Part shown: one piece after another, positions 27,124-35,946 of the stretch
Numbering within the stretch: position 1 is the first letter of the stretch
Layout: each line of letters starts with the position of its first letter
From: Prochlorothrix hollandica PCC 9006 = CALU 1027
GTDB taxonomy: Bacteria > Cyanobacteriota > Cyanobacteriia > Prochlorotrichales > Prochlorotrichaceae
Length of the DNA: 64,000 bases
Assembly (NCBI RefSeq): GCF_000332315.1
Contig: NZ_KB235937.1
Location: 171,735-235,734, forward strand
Direction: 5' to 3'
Notes under the pieces: model-generated
Databases searched by the model: none
What the model was told of the DNA's origin: nothing
The model's input: the letters and a program-made list of their open reading frames with translations, nothing else
Translations under genes and position numbers: made by a program

Positions 27124-29952
27124 TTAAGATCCCTTGGACTCTACAAAGGGCAACACCAACCGACTCATGGTGCGGCCATCCTCTAGGGTATAAAACTCCA
27201 ATTGTCCCCCCATATCCCCCAACAGACTTTGACACACCGCCAGCAACAAACCGGGTGGTTGATCCAGGGTGGAGGGGGCTAGGGCATCGCCATGGCGACC
27301 TTCCTGGAGTTCCTGGAGGAGATAGGGTTCCAAGCTGCCCCCATCGGTGACCGATAGATCGAGGGTGGTTTGATCCAAGAGCCGACACCAGAGATCGATG
27401 CGCCCTTGTTCGGGCGATCGATGGCAGGCAAAGACCAGCACTTGATAGAGAACGCTCTCCAGCTTAATCACATCCCCCGCCAAGGCCAACAAGGTTTCAT
27501 CGGTATGGATTTGGACCCAAAGACGGCGTTGCTTCACCAGGGGATCAATGCGGCTCAGGGCACGTTTGAGGAAACTGGCCAGGGGAACTTGGCGGTTGTA
27601 GAACTGCAACTGCCACTGTTCATGGCGAATAATTTGGAGCACTTCAGATAGGGCTTGCCCCAGGGTGCTGTTGGCCTGTTGGTAGCGCTGGGTGATGGCG
27701 GCGGGGGTGGCGGTGGGGGTGGCGGTGGGGGTGGCTGTTTGACTGGCTTGGAGACCTTGATTGAGGTGGCCCTGGGCCGTTTCCATCAGTCGCCGCAATT
27801 CAATGAAACGATAGTGCTTGTACCAGTTCAACTGACGTAGGCGGGATTGACTGTTGTTTAAGCGCTGGATTAAGGTCAAGTCGCGCCGGGACCAGGCCCA
27901 TTGATTGACTAACGCGCCGACAACACTCAGGGATCCTGCTGACCAATAACTACCGGCAGCATCAGCCACGATTAATATCCCCAGGGGTTCATCTTCAGGG
28001 CTAGTGCGCAGAGCAACGGCCACCAGGCGATCGAGGGGAGCACTGAGCCACTGGCAGGTGTCGGCGGTCAGTTGGTCGATGGACAGTTGCAACACGCCAT
28101 CGTAGCCCAAGACCTGCTGGATCAAAACATCGGTGACGGGGATCTGGAGGGTTTCCTGGAGTTGAAAGGCGGGATTGGTGCAGGCGATCGCCGTCAGCTT
28201 GCCCGTGGGCCGTCGAGGTTTCCAGGTCACCAACGTCGCTAAGGGCGCTTGGAGGGTTTGGCCTAGGAACTGGGTCACCGCTTGGTCTAGGGCTTCCACC
28301 TCCGTCATTTGCTGCATGGTGGTCAGTCCCCATTGCAGGGTTTGGTAGAGGCGATTCTGCTGATCTAGATCTTGCTGTAACACCCATTGGTGCATGGCCT
28401 GACCCAGGTGTTGGGCGAGGGCACGCAGTAGGTTTAGCTCGGCGATCGACCAGGTGCGGGGGGTCTCGTGGCCCAGCACTAAAACCCCTTCTAGGGGCAA
28501 GGCTACGGTGGTGCGACTGACTATCAGGGACTGAATCTCTCCCGTCAGCAAGAGATCCCGCCAGCCCAGGAGTCGCAGATCGTCTTGAATGCTGTCTAAG
28601 GCGATGCCCTGATGTGCCGTTTCCAGGAGCCGCCTATCAATGTCACTTAGACCAGACCAATAGTCCGGCAGTCCCTTGCGCTTCCCGGTTTGGTGCTGGA
28701 AGGCTACGGCAAAGTTTTCCACTTCATCGTCATAAACCATCAGCACCAGACGTTCCACCTGAAAATACTCTAGGATTTGGGGGGCTACAGTGGTCAGCAT
28801 GTGGTTCCAGTCCTGATCGCTGCGCACCGCATGACTCACCTCCGCAATCAACCCTTGACTTTGGCGATGGACTGCAATCTCCTGCTCAATGGTGTCGAGG
28901 GGACTGACTAAGGCCAATAGCTGGGCTGATCCGAGGAGAAACTGTTTTTCGTCCTCCGTCCAAATCCGGGCATCCCCACTGACCGCCACCAGAAATCCCA
29001 GTAACTGACCTGGGCTGCTGAGGGGAGTGGCCAACAGCGATCGCCCCTGGAACTGCCCTAGGAGGGCTTGGGTGGCATCGGCGGGCAGGGAGCTTTGGGC
29101 TGTGCCGACGGTCATTAAGGGGTTGCTGGTGAGGGCTTGGTAAAACTTGGGATAGGTCTGTACCGTCAGGCGATCGTCCTTGGGATCGCTGGCACGTTTG
29201 CGGGAGGTTCGACTTTTGCTACTGAAGGCGCGACCCCAAAAGTAGCGCCCCTCCGGCTCATACCAGTACAGCCCCATTTGGGTTGGCTCCAGGAAGCCAT
29301 GGGCCGTTTCCAGCACCAAGTCAATGCGTTCCTGGAGGGTAGTCCGCAGGGGTAAGGCTTGGATGACCTCCAACAGGGGCTTATCGGGGCGTTTCTGGCC
29401 CTCCTGTTGTTGGTTTTGCTCCAGATCATGGAAACTAGTGGCCAACTGCCCCAGGAGAATCGACAGTAGGGCTTTTTCTTCCGATCGCGCTAAAATTCCC
29501 CAGCGTTCTGAACCCAACAACACCAGACCATAAAAAATATCATGGTGGTGGATGGGAAAGAGCAACCCCCCTTGAATGCCTGCCGCCTGGGCAATCTGCA
29601 TCAAGGGTCCAGCCTTAGGTTCTTCGCAGAGGTTGGGGATAATGAGAACCCGTTGCTGCAACACAATTTGCTCCAGCAACGAACCCGACTTTAAGACCAG
29701 GCGCTCCCGCAGAAAGTTTTGTTTCCCCAGTTCTGGACTCCTACCCCCTTGCCCAACGATGCTGTGGCTGGCGCGATCGTAGAGCAGCAGCCAAACCACT
29801 CGATAATCCACCTGACTCTGAAGATAGGTCAAGGCGGTCTCCACGAGGACAGCCTGTTCCTTTTCTTGCCGGAGTTTGCGTAAAACTTGACTGAGGAGTG
29901 GGAGCGATGCGTCAGCTCCAGGGAATGCGCTTGTTCTTCCGGTTGTAACCAC
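27124..29952 (-). CDS. Multi-GAF signalling protein with degenerate histidine-kinase ATPase domain
   Basis: A 942-residue soluble protein with a GTG start. It has about four GAF-type modules (roughly 20-170, 205-350, 365-510, 530-680), then a helical linker and a C-terminal GHKL-like region (about 800-935) with VTDGGSLEP and PPGLLLAVCQSLLGDMGG. The ATPase N-box lacks its Asn (VLVFACHRSPEQGRI where family members have N...NA.KYSP), and I see no phospho-acceptor His motif, so it may sense ligands without kinase activity. The linker has an in-frame TATP tandem repeat. No response regulator is adjacent. Confidence 0.75.
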   Translation of the reverse strand: MVTTGRTSAFPGADASLPLLSQVLRKLRQEKEQAVLVETALTYLQSQVDYRVVWLLLYDRASHSIVGQGGRSPELGKQNFLRERLVLKSGSLLEQIVLQQRVLIIPNLCEEPKAGPLMQIAQAAGIQGGLLFPIHHHDIFYGLVLLGSERWGILARSEEKALLSILLGQLATSFHDLEQNQQQEGQKRPDKPLLEVIQALPLRTTLQERIDLVLETAHGFLEPTQMGLYWYEPEGRYFWGRAFSSKSRTSRKRASDPKDDRLTVQTYPKFYQALTSNPLMTVGTAQSSLPADATQALLGQFQGRSLLATPLSSPGQLLGFLVAVSGDARIWTEDEKQFLLGSAQLLALVSPLDTIEQEIAVHRQSQGLIAEVSHAVRSDQDWNHMLTTVAPQILEYFQVERLVLMVYDDEVENFAVAFQHQTGKRKGLPDYWSGLSDIDRRLLETAHQGIALDSIQDDLRLLGWRDLLLTGEIQSLIVSRTTVALPLEGVLVLGHETPRTWSIAELNLLRALAQHLGQAMHQWVLQQDLDQQNRLYQTLQWGLTTMQQMTEVEALDQAVTQFLGQTLQAPLATLVTWKPRRPTGKLTAIACTNPAFQLQETLQIPVTDVLIQQVLGYDGVLQLSIDQLTADTCQWLSAPLDRLVAVALRTSPEDEPLGILIVADAAGSYWSAGSLSVVGALVNQWAWSRRDLTLIQRLNNSQSRLRQLNWYKHYRFIELRRLMETAQGHLNQGLQASQTATPTATPTATPAAITQRYQQANSTLGQALSEVLQIIRHEQWQLQFYNRQVPLASFLKRALSRIDPLVKQRRLWVQIHTDETLLALAGDVIKLESVLYQVLVFACHRSPEQGRIDLWCRLLDQTTLDLSVTDGGSLEPYLLQELQEGRHGDALAPSTLDQPPGLLLAVCQSLLGDMGGQLEFYTLEDGRTMSRLVLPFVESKGS
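27697..27736. repeat. 12-bp in-frame tandem repeat (TATP)
   Basis: Three units of GGCGGTGGGGGT encode TATPTATPTATP in the linker of the GAF protein on the minus strand. Confidence 0.85.
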
Positions 29953-30572
29953 ACCTACGCCGTCTGGAAAGGTTCAAAATTGGGCAGAAATTGGGCAAAA
30001 ATTAGGCAGAAATTGGGCAAAAATTAGGCAGAAATTAGGCAGAAATCGAGTCAAAAGCTGGGGCGGACCGGGCAATGTCAGGGTTAGGATACCAACAAGT
30101 CCCTAGGGGGGTAGTCCCTGTCCAGAATCTAGCCCATTGTAGTGGATGGGTGCGGATTCGCCACTGGGGGTTGGCTGTTCGGGTCAGGGACTGAATCCGT
30201 CTTTTTATGCAAGGTTTTTAGGAATTGATCCGGGTAATCTCAGGATTTCCGTCTGGGGCTGGGCATTGGTCCCCAGGAAGGAGCTACCGGTCATGTTCAG
30301 TGCGTAGTCCTGTGAGGTGGGACTTTGAAGAAGTCTGGCTCCCCTACCGTAACGTTCGGGCACCTCAAAAAATGCAAATTTTCGACCCGGTACCAACGCA
30401 AGAATAGGGGTTGTGGCGGGTGGCAGAGCAGCCCAACCCAATTAATCGAGGTGTCCGTTCATCTTAACGCTGACCTTAACGCCCACCTTAAACGGTGTAA
30501 TTCCCCTGTAGACTCTTAGACTCACGCACCAACACCTGCCGTTATTACCTGCCGTTATTACCTCCCGTTTAC
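29953..30572. other. Intergenic region upstream of the GAF gene
   Basis: No gene seen. It holds an 11/22-bp tandem repeat (29976-30047, units like GGCAGAAATT and GGCAAAAATTA) and, next to the TnpB-derived element, a 14-bp repeat CTGCCGTTATTAC containing several TTAC tetranucleotides (30536-30572). Confidence 0.6.
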
Positions 30573-30848
30573 CTAAAATCTGGGTCTAAAGCCCCGTCCT
30601 TCTAGGACGGCTTTTCTTCCTGCAACTGATCTATCCAGCCTTCTCCATCTATGCTATTTTAATTAGCATAGAAGCACGATAAAAGTCTGGGTTGGAGCTA
30701 ATCCAAGACTCTAAATGGACAAAGAACGGGCGTAAGACCAGTATTTCTGGCAATCCGACTGCTTTGTCTAGCCATCCGTACAGCGAACAGCTTGGACTAT
30801 TCGCCTAGTCGGAGAATCCCCGCACCTTTAGGTCGGGGAGCATGTCAA
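30573..30848 (+). mobile_element. 276-bp IS605/IS608-type deletion derivative (MITE A)
   Basis: Begins right after TTAC (30569-30572) and ends with TCAA (30845-30848), as the full TnpB element at 55046-56510 does. It keeps the left end (hairpin CCGTCCTTCTAGGACGG), the ATGCTA/TAGCAT inverted repeat, and the last 168 bp of the element (3' tnpB end plus right-end hairpin CCCCGCACCTTTAGGTCGGGG). The RHH gene and almost all of tnpB are deleted. It lies 13 bp upstream of the pyrD start. Confidence 0.9.
30681..30848 (+). ncRNA. Candidate omega-RNA scaffold in MITE A
   Basis: This 168-bp segment is the only long stretch conserved among the full element and both deletion derivatives. In characterised IS605 elements the right end encodes the TnpB guide RNA, whose guide is the flanking DNA. 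If so, the guide here would start at 30849 with TAGAGCCTACGTTGTG, the pyrD leader. Inferred from position and conservation only. Confidence 0.4.
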
Positions 30849-30861
30849 TAGAGCCTACGTT

Positions 30862-32160
30862 GTGGACATTTATCAGCAAGCCCTACGCCCCTTATTGTTT
30901 TCTGGTCTATTGGGGGACGAAGAACGCCTCCACCATCGTGCCCTCGGTATCCTGGCCACCGCTGCCCAGGTGCGTACCCAGCCCTGGGGTCGGTGGTTGC
31001 GATCGCCCCTCCACCGTGGCCTAGGGGTGACGGATTCTCGGTTGGCGCAACACCTGTGGGGGCTAGACTTTCCCAATCCCCTGGGGTTAGCGGCGGGATT
31101 TGACAAAGATGGGGTAGCTGCCCCCCTCTGGGGAGATTTGGGCTTTGGCTTTGCGGAACTGGGCACCGTCACCCACCATCCCCAACCCGGTAATCCCCAG
31201 CCCCGTCTGTTTCGCTTGGTGGCCGATCGCGCCATCCTCAACCGCATGGGTTTCAATAACCACGGATCCGCTGCCCTAGCCCAGCGCCTCGCCACCTTTG
31301 CCCAACGCTTGGACTCTACGGCTGCTAAATCTGTCACCGATCGAGTAGTCAGCGATCGATCTGCCAGCGATCGATCTACCACCGCTCAATCGGCCAGCGC
31401 TCAATCGGCCAGCGATCGATCGGCCAGCGATCGATCCCCTCTGTCCTGGACTCCGCTGCCCTGGTCTGTGCCATTGGGGATTAACTTGGGGAAATCCAAG
31501 GTCACCCCCTTAGATCAGGCTGTGGAAGACTATTGCGCCAGTTTTCGGCTGTTGCAACCCTGGGGCCATTATTTTGTCGTCAATGTTTCCTCCCCCAATA
31601 CACCGGGGCTGCGATCGCTCCAAACCACAGAAGCCTTAGATCCCCTGTTGGCGGCTCTGCAACGGGAAAATTCCCAGCATCGTCCCCTGTTGGTTAAAAT
31701 CAGCCCTGATTTAGACTGGCCTGATTTAGCCGCCGTGGTGGAACTGGTGCAACGGCACCGGCTAGCGGGCATTATTGCCACCAACACCACCATTGGCCGA
31801 TCGGGCCTCACAACCCAGCACCTAAAGGCCACGGGGGGGGCGATCGCCCAGGAAGCGGGCGGCATCAGCGGCCACCCCCTCGCCGCCCGATCCACCGCCG
31901 TGATCCGTTTCCTGTGGCAAGAATCCCAGGGTCAGGTGCCCATTATTGGGGTGGGGGGGGTGGCCAGTGCCGCCGATGCCTGGGACAAAATTACGGCGGG
32001 GGCTTCCCTGGTGCAGCTTTACACGGGCTGGATCTATGGTGGCCCTGGGGTGTTGCGGCAGATCCTCCAGGGCTTGGGGCAGCGCCTAGAGCAGGCCGGT
32101 ATGACCCATATCCGACAGGCCATTGGTAGCGAAGGATCATCCCCCAGTGGCATCAGTTAA
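30862..32160 (+). CDS. pyrD: Dihydroorotate dehydrogenase (quinone), class 2
   Basis: Membrane-associated FMN enzyme of pyrimidine synthesis that passes electrons to quinone. Motifs are LGLAAGFDKDGVA, NRMGFNNHG, GINLGKSK, NVSSPNTPGLRSLQ with the catalytic Ser, NTTIGR and IGVGGV. From the GTG at 30862 it is 432 residues, longer than usual because of an insertion near residues 155-190 made of SDRSAS-type repeats. The start lies 13 bp from a TnpB-derived MITE, so its native upstream region has been displaced. Confidence 0.94.
   Translation: MDIYQQALRPLLFSGLLGDEERLHHRALGILATAAQVRTQPWGRWLRSPLHRGLGVTDSRLAQHLWGLDFPNPLGLAAGFDKDGVAAPLWGDLGFGFAELGTVTHHPQPGNPQPRLFRLVADRAILNRMGFNNHGSAALAQRLATFAQRLDSTAAKSVTDRVVSDRSASDRSTTAQSASAQSASDRSASDRSPLSWTPLPWSVPLGINLGKSKVTPLDQAVEDYCASFRLLQPWGHYFVVNVSSPNTPGLRSLQTTEALDPLLAALQRENSQHRPLLVKISPDLDWPDLAAVVELVQRHRLAGIIATNTTIGRSGLTTQHLKATGGAIAQEAGGISGHPLAARSTAVIRFLWQESQGQVPIIGVGGVASAADAWDKITAGASLVQLYTGWIYGGPGVLRQILQGLGQRLEQAGMTHIRQAIGSEGSSPSGIS
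31337..31438. repeat. In-frame GATCGATC-rich tandem repeat in pyrD
   Basis: Repeated units such as CAGCGATCGATCTGC, and related CTCAATCGGC, encode SDRSAS/AQSAS repeats within a surface insertion of PyrD. Confidence 0.75.
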
Positions 32161-33106
32161 TTGACAGCCCCAAAAGAAAATGCTAGGAAAACATTGCACT
32201 TTTGGAGCCTTAGCCGTAAGGTGAGAGGCGATCGCTCACCTAGGCTCTGTCTAGGGAAACAAATGGAGGAGTCTAAGCCTTATTTTTGCGGCCCTCAGGG
32301 GGCAATGTCTGACGAAATTCGCCAGACTATTTCGACCTTACTACAGCACTCCTAAATCAGTTGTAAGGATCTCGACGGCTGAAACCCTTTGGGTAATGCG
32401 CGCCCTCCGGGCACACACCACACGACCCATTGAGGACTACTGTATTCTGGCCTTACTCGTTCGGCCTTGATGTTAGTGTTGCCGAGGCTATGTCCTGATT
32501 TTCTGCGGAGCTTTTTTCGCTGCCCTTGAGCTTAGATTCAGGGTCGTTTTTCAGTGCCATTTTTAGGGTTACTGACGGCTCTAGTTTTCTCATTCTGCAT
32601 CGTCCCAAACCCTGGTAGGATGGGCCGCTAATGGCTCGTGTAATAGCTCGTGTAATAGCTCGTGTAATAGCTCGTGTTAGAGGGCTATTATCGATTCTCA
32701 AGGTCACACCTAGATCTTAAAAAGCCAAGTCTAGGATTAGATCTGGAGGGATCTAGCCATGGGATCTGTCATTTGTCCCTTGACGCGGGGGACAAGACAA
32801 GGTTAAGTAGTGAGCCATATTCATGGTCCAGATTCCTGAGCCAGATTCCTGAGCCAGATTCCTGAGCCAGATTCCTGAGCTAGATTCATGACATGACTCT
32901 TGTGGAGCCAGTCGTTCCCTGGAGAGGCGTGATAACCCCTCCATTGCCATGTCCCATGCCCTAGACGTTTCTATAGCTTTTGTGGAAGCGTTAGACTTCC
33001 CTAAAAAATAGGGTGATACCCCCGCCATAGGGTTCACAGCTACTTTGGACGTTTTCCACCCGGTTCCACACCGGTTCATTCGCATTTTGAGGGGGTCAAG
33101 CACACG
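32161..33106. other. pyrD-pilM intergenic region
   Basis: About 950 bp without a supported gene. It holds MITE-1 copy i, a 12-bp tandem repeat (TAATAGCTCGTG, 4 units, 32629-32680) and a 13-bp tandem repeat (CAGATTCCTGAGC, 4-5 units, 32827-32886). The pil operon promoter should lie near the 3' end. Confidence 0.6.
32344..32442. mobile_element. MITE-1 copy i
   Basis: A 99-bp element with TA flanks (32342-32343, 32443-32444), moderately diverged in its centre. Confidence 0.82.
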
Positions 33107-34204
33107 GTGTTTCTAAAAAATCTCTTCTCGGGCAGCAAGCAGGGCATTGGGATCGAACTCACTCCAGAGCGGCTCAATATTGTCCAACTGAAAAAGCAGG
33201 GACAAGCCTATAAACTGGTCAACTACATTTCCGAGGAAATGCCAGAAGACCTGATCCAAGACGGGCAAATTACCAACCCGCCCGAACTGGTGGACCTGCT
33301 CCAGACGGTGTTGGCGGAGTACAAAATCAAAACCAAAAAAGTGGCCACTGCCATACCGGGCCGCGATGTGGTCACCCGGTTGATTCCCGTGCCCGCTGAA
33401 CTGGACGATCGGGAACTGCGGGACATGGTTTTGAACCAGGAAGCCGGTCTCTATTTGCCGTTCCCCCGGGAAGAAGCCGATGTGGACTACCAAAAACTGG
33501 GCTTTTTTGTAGATGAAGATGGCATCGAAAAAGTGCAGGTGTTGTTGGTGGCCGCTCGCAGGGACATCACGGATCTTTACCTCAATACGTTCCAAGAGGC
33601 GGGCCTAGAGGTGGATGTGCTGGAAATCAGCAGCTTTTCCCTGATTCGCACCATTCGCCAACAGTTGCGGCAATTTAGTTCCCAGGAAGCGGTGGCGATC
33701 GCCGATATTGAATTTGATAACACCGAAATTTCCATAGTTGTAGATGGGGTGCCCCACTTTTCCCGCACCGTCCCCCTGGGAGCCTTCCAAATCCAAAACG
33801 CCCTCGCCCGTGCCATGAACCTACCCCCCTCCCGCAATACGGAACTGCTCCAGGGCATGACCGTTCCCCTCAGCCCTGGCGGGGACATGACAGGCAACAC
33901 CACCACCAGCAACCCAGGGGCAGCGGCCATCTTGCGAGTTCTGGGGGAACTGGCGGATGAACTGCGCCGCTCCATTGACTTTTATCTCAACCAAGATGAA
34001 AACCTGGAGGTGGCCCAATTGCTGTTGGCGGGTCCAGGGGGTGGCCTGGGGCAGTTGGATGAATTTTTTACCCCGCGCCTGAGTGTGCCCACCAGCCACA
34101 TCGATCCCATTGAAGCCCTCAGCTTGGAGGTGGATGAGGAAATTCCCCAGGTGCAGCGCCCTGGTATGGGGGTGGTTTTGGGTCTTGGACTGCGGGAGGT
34201 TTAG
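33107..34204 (+). CDS. pilM: Type IV pilus assembly protein PilM
   Basis: Cytoplasmic actin-like ATPase that forms the inner alignment ring with PilN. The 365-residue product begins LKNLFSGSKQGIGIELTPERLNIVQLKK and contains ATAIPGRDVVTRLIPVP, the IADIEFDNTEISIVVDG phosphate-loop region and LLLAGPGGGL. The GTG start has GAGGGGGT about 10 nt upstream. First of pilM-pilN-pilO-pilQ; pilN starts 3 bp after its stop. Confidence 0.94.
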   Translation: MFLKNLFSGSKQGIGIELTPERLNIVQLKKQGQAYKLVNYISEEMPEDLIQDGQITNPPELVDLLQTVLAEYKIKTKKVATAIPGRDVVTRLIPVPAELDDRELRDMVLNQEAGLYLPFPREEADVDYQKLGFFVDEDGIEKVQVLLVAARRDITDLYLNTFQEAGLEVDVLEISSFSLIRTIRQQLRQFSSQEAVAIADIEFDNTEISIVVDGVPHFSRTVPLGAFQIQNALARAMNLPPSRNTELLQGMTVPLSPGGDMTGNTTTSNPGAAAILRVLGELADELRRSIDFYLNQDENLEVAQLLLAGPGGGLGQLDEFFTPRLSVPTSHIDPIEALSLEVDEEIPQVQRPGMGVVLGLGLREV

Positions 34205-34207
34205 GCC

Positions 34208-35083
34208 ATGTATAGCTTAGATATTAATTTTCTTAACGATCGCAGCGAACCGGGCAGCAGCCCAGGATCTGCCCCATCCCTCAAGCCCAAGGCAGTGGCC
34301 AATAACACCCCCATGATCATTGGGGCACTGGTGGGTCTCTGTTTACCGGCAGCGGCCTTTGGAGCCAATGTCTACTTGACCGGGGTGGGCACCACCTTAA
34401 CCAGCCAACGGGATCAACTCCAGGCCGATCTACAAACCGTGGCGGGCCAAGCGTCCGAGGTCAATAGCATCACCGAAAAGACCGCAACAGCGGAGGCGGA
34501 TATTCAAGCCTTGCTGGGGGTGTTCCAAAAATTACAACCCATTTCCGCCTCTCTCCAGGAAGTCAGTAATCAGATGCCGGAGGGGGTGTTGATTAGCTTT
34601 TTTGAACTGAAGGATGGCGCATTACCAGAACCGGATCCCGCCGCCCCGCCCCCCCCACCTCCCGTGGAGGGAGAACCACTCCCGATTCCTGATCTGCCCC
34701 CCAAGGCGGTGTCCCTCAAGGGGCGGGCCTTGTCCTATGCCCAACTCAATGATTTTCTGCTGGGCCTGAAAAACTCTCCCTTTTTAGTGGAAGACACCAT
34801 CAAGCTGAGTGCTGTGACCCTGATTGATGGCACGGAGGCGTTTCAGTTCGAGCCGTTTCAGCCGGAGGTCAAGCTAGGGGAAGACCCTCCTCCCCCGGTG
34901 CTGGAGCCGGAGTTTATGCCAACCCTGGAGGTGGAGTTGCCCTATGTGGTGGAATTCCAAGTGGATGCGAACTTAAGCAGTCCGGCTCCGGCGGAAGTGT
35001 TGGATAAGCTGCGGAACCTGAAGGCCGATGGTTTGGTGACGAGAATTGAGACATTGCAACAAATGGGGGTGATCACCGAATGA
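34208..35083 (+). CDS. pilN: Type IV pilus assembly protein PilN
   Basis: Bitopic inner-membrane protein. It has an N-terminal cytoplasmic motif for PilM binding (MYSLDINFLNDR), one TM helix (about 34-58), a coiled coil and a periplasmic ferredoxin-like domain. The 291 residues include Pro-rich linkers (AAPPPPPPVEGEPLP, EDPPPPVLEPE) typical of cyanobacterial PilN. It overlaps pilO by 4 bp (ATGA). Confidence 0.93.
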   Translation: MYSLDINFLNDRSEPGSSPGSAPSLKPKAVANNTPMIIGALVGLCLPAAAFGANVYLTGVGTTLTSQRDQLQADLQTVAGQASEVNSITEKTATAEADIQALLGVFQKLQPISASLQEVSNQMPEGVLISFFELKDGALPEPDPAAPPPPPPVEGEPLPIPDLPPKAVSLKGRALSYAQLNDFLLGLKNSPFLVEDTIKLSAVTLIDGTEAFQFEPFQPEVKLGEDPPPPVLEPEFMPTLEVELPYVVEFQVDANLSSPAPAEVLDKLRNLKADGLVTRIETLQQMGVITE

Positions 35084-35862
35084 CCTATGCAGAGGAGTTT
35101 GTCGCCGATCAACAAGCGGCTGAGGCTACGGGACCTCTGGGTTTAAGTTCCACTATCATTGGGGCGATCCTCGGCGTGCTGGGGCTGTTGGGGGCTGGTT
35201 TCATTGTCTGGAGGTTGGTTCTCCCGACTAATGCGCAAAATGCCGTTATTCAGACGGAAATTGATGATCTCAATGGCCAAATCCAGCAACAAAAGGCCAA
35301 GCTAGGAGGTCTGAATGAGGCCCAGACCAAGCTGGATGAGGTGGAATTTAGGCGGCAGGAGTTGATGTCGTTTTTTGCCTCGGAGGAGGTGCTGGACATC
35401 AGTTTGCTGGACTTGGAGCGGCTGGTGCAAACCCAAAAGCTGACCCTGAAACAGTTTGCTCCGGAGGGGGACATTGAGTTGGTGGAGGACAACTCCCTGG
35501 GGGCTGGGGTCAATGGCCGCTTCAAACGCCAAAAATATGTCATGGAGGTGGAGGGGTCTTTTGCCCAAACCCAGGCTTTTTTCCGAGATTTAGAGAAATA
35601 TGAACCGATCGTTCAAGTCTCTGACTTCACGGTCGATTCTCCTCCGCCGGTGCAAATTTATAAGATTTTGCCCAATGGGCAGTTACAGTTCCAGCCGTTG
35701 GAGACGGTCATTACAACGAAGCTAAATCTTCAGGTGGTGGTGAAGCTGTCCCAGGCGGAATTAGAGGCGGCGGCGGTGGAAGCAGCGGAAGCGGCAGCAG
35801 CAGCGGAAGCGGCGGCGGCAGCGGCGGCGGCTCCTCCTCCGGCGGAAACGCCTCCTCCGTAG
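35080..35862 (+). CDS. pilO: Type IV pilus assembly protein PilO
   Basis: Inner-membrane partner of PilN. The 260 residues comprise a short cytoplasmic tail, a TM helix (about 24-47, IGAILGVLGLLGAGFIVWRLVL), a coiled coil (IDDLNGQIQQQKAKLGGLNEAQ) and a periplasmic domain. It ends in an Ala/Glu-rich then Pro-rich tail coded by GCGGCAGCAG-type repeats. Confidence 0.92.
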   Translation: MTYAEEFVADQQAAEATGPLGLSSTIIGAILGVLGLLGAGFIVWRLVLPTNAQNAVIQTEIDDLNGQIQQQKAKLGGLNEAQTKLDEVEFRRQELMSFFASEEVLDISLLDLERLVQTQKLTLKQFAPEGDIELVEDNSLGAGVNGRFKRQKYVMEVEGSFAQTQAFFRDLEKYEPIVQVSDFTVDSPPPVQIYKILPNGQLQFQPLETVITTKLNLQVVVKLSQAELEAAAVEAAEAAAAAEAAAAAAAAPPPAETPPP

Positions 35863-35946
35863 GGTTAAAGGGGTTTCGGGGGACGCAAGGAATCCCTTGG
35901 GGTCGGGGTTAGGTTATCTAGGCTTGAGCGTTAGTGTGTGAGGACT

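Noticed and set aside
30842..31024. 60-codon ORF starting at the ATG in the MITE A right end
   Set aside because: Out of frame with pyrD and overlapping it; the product has no gene-like features.
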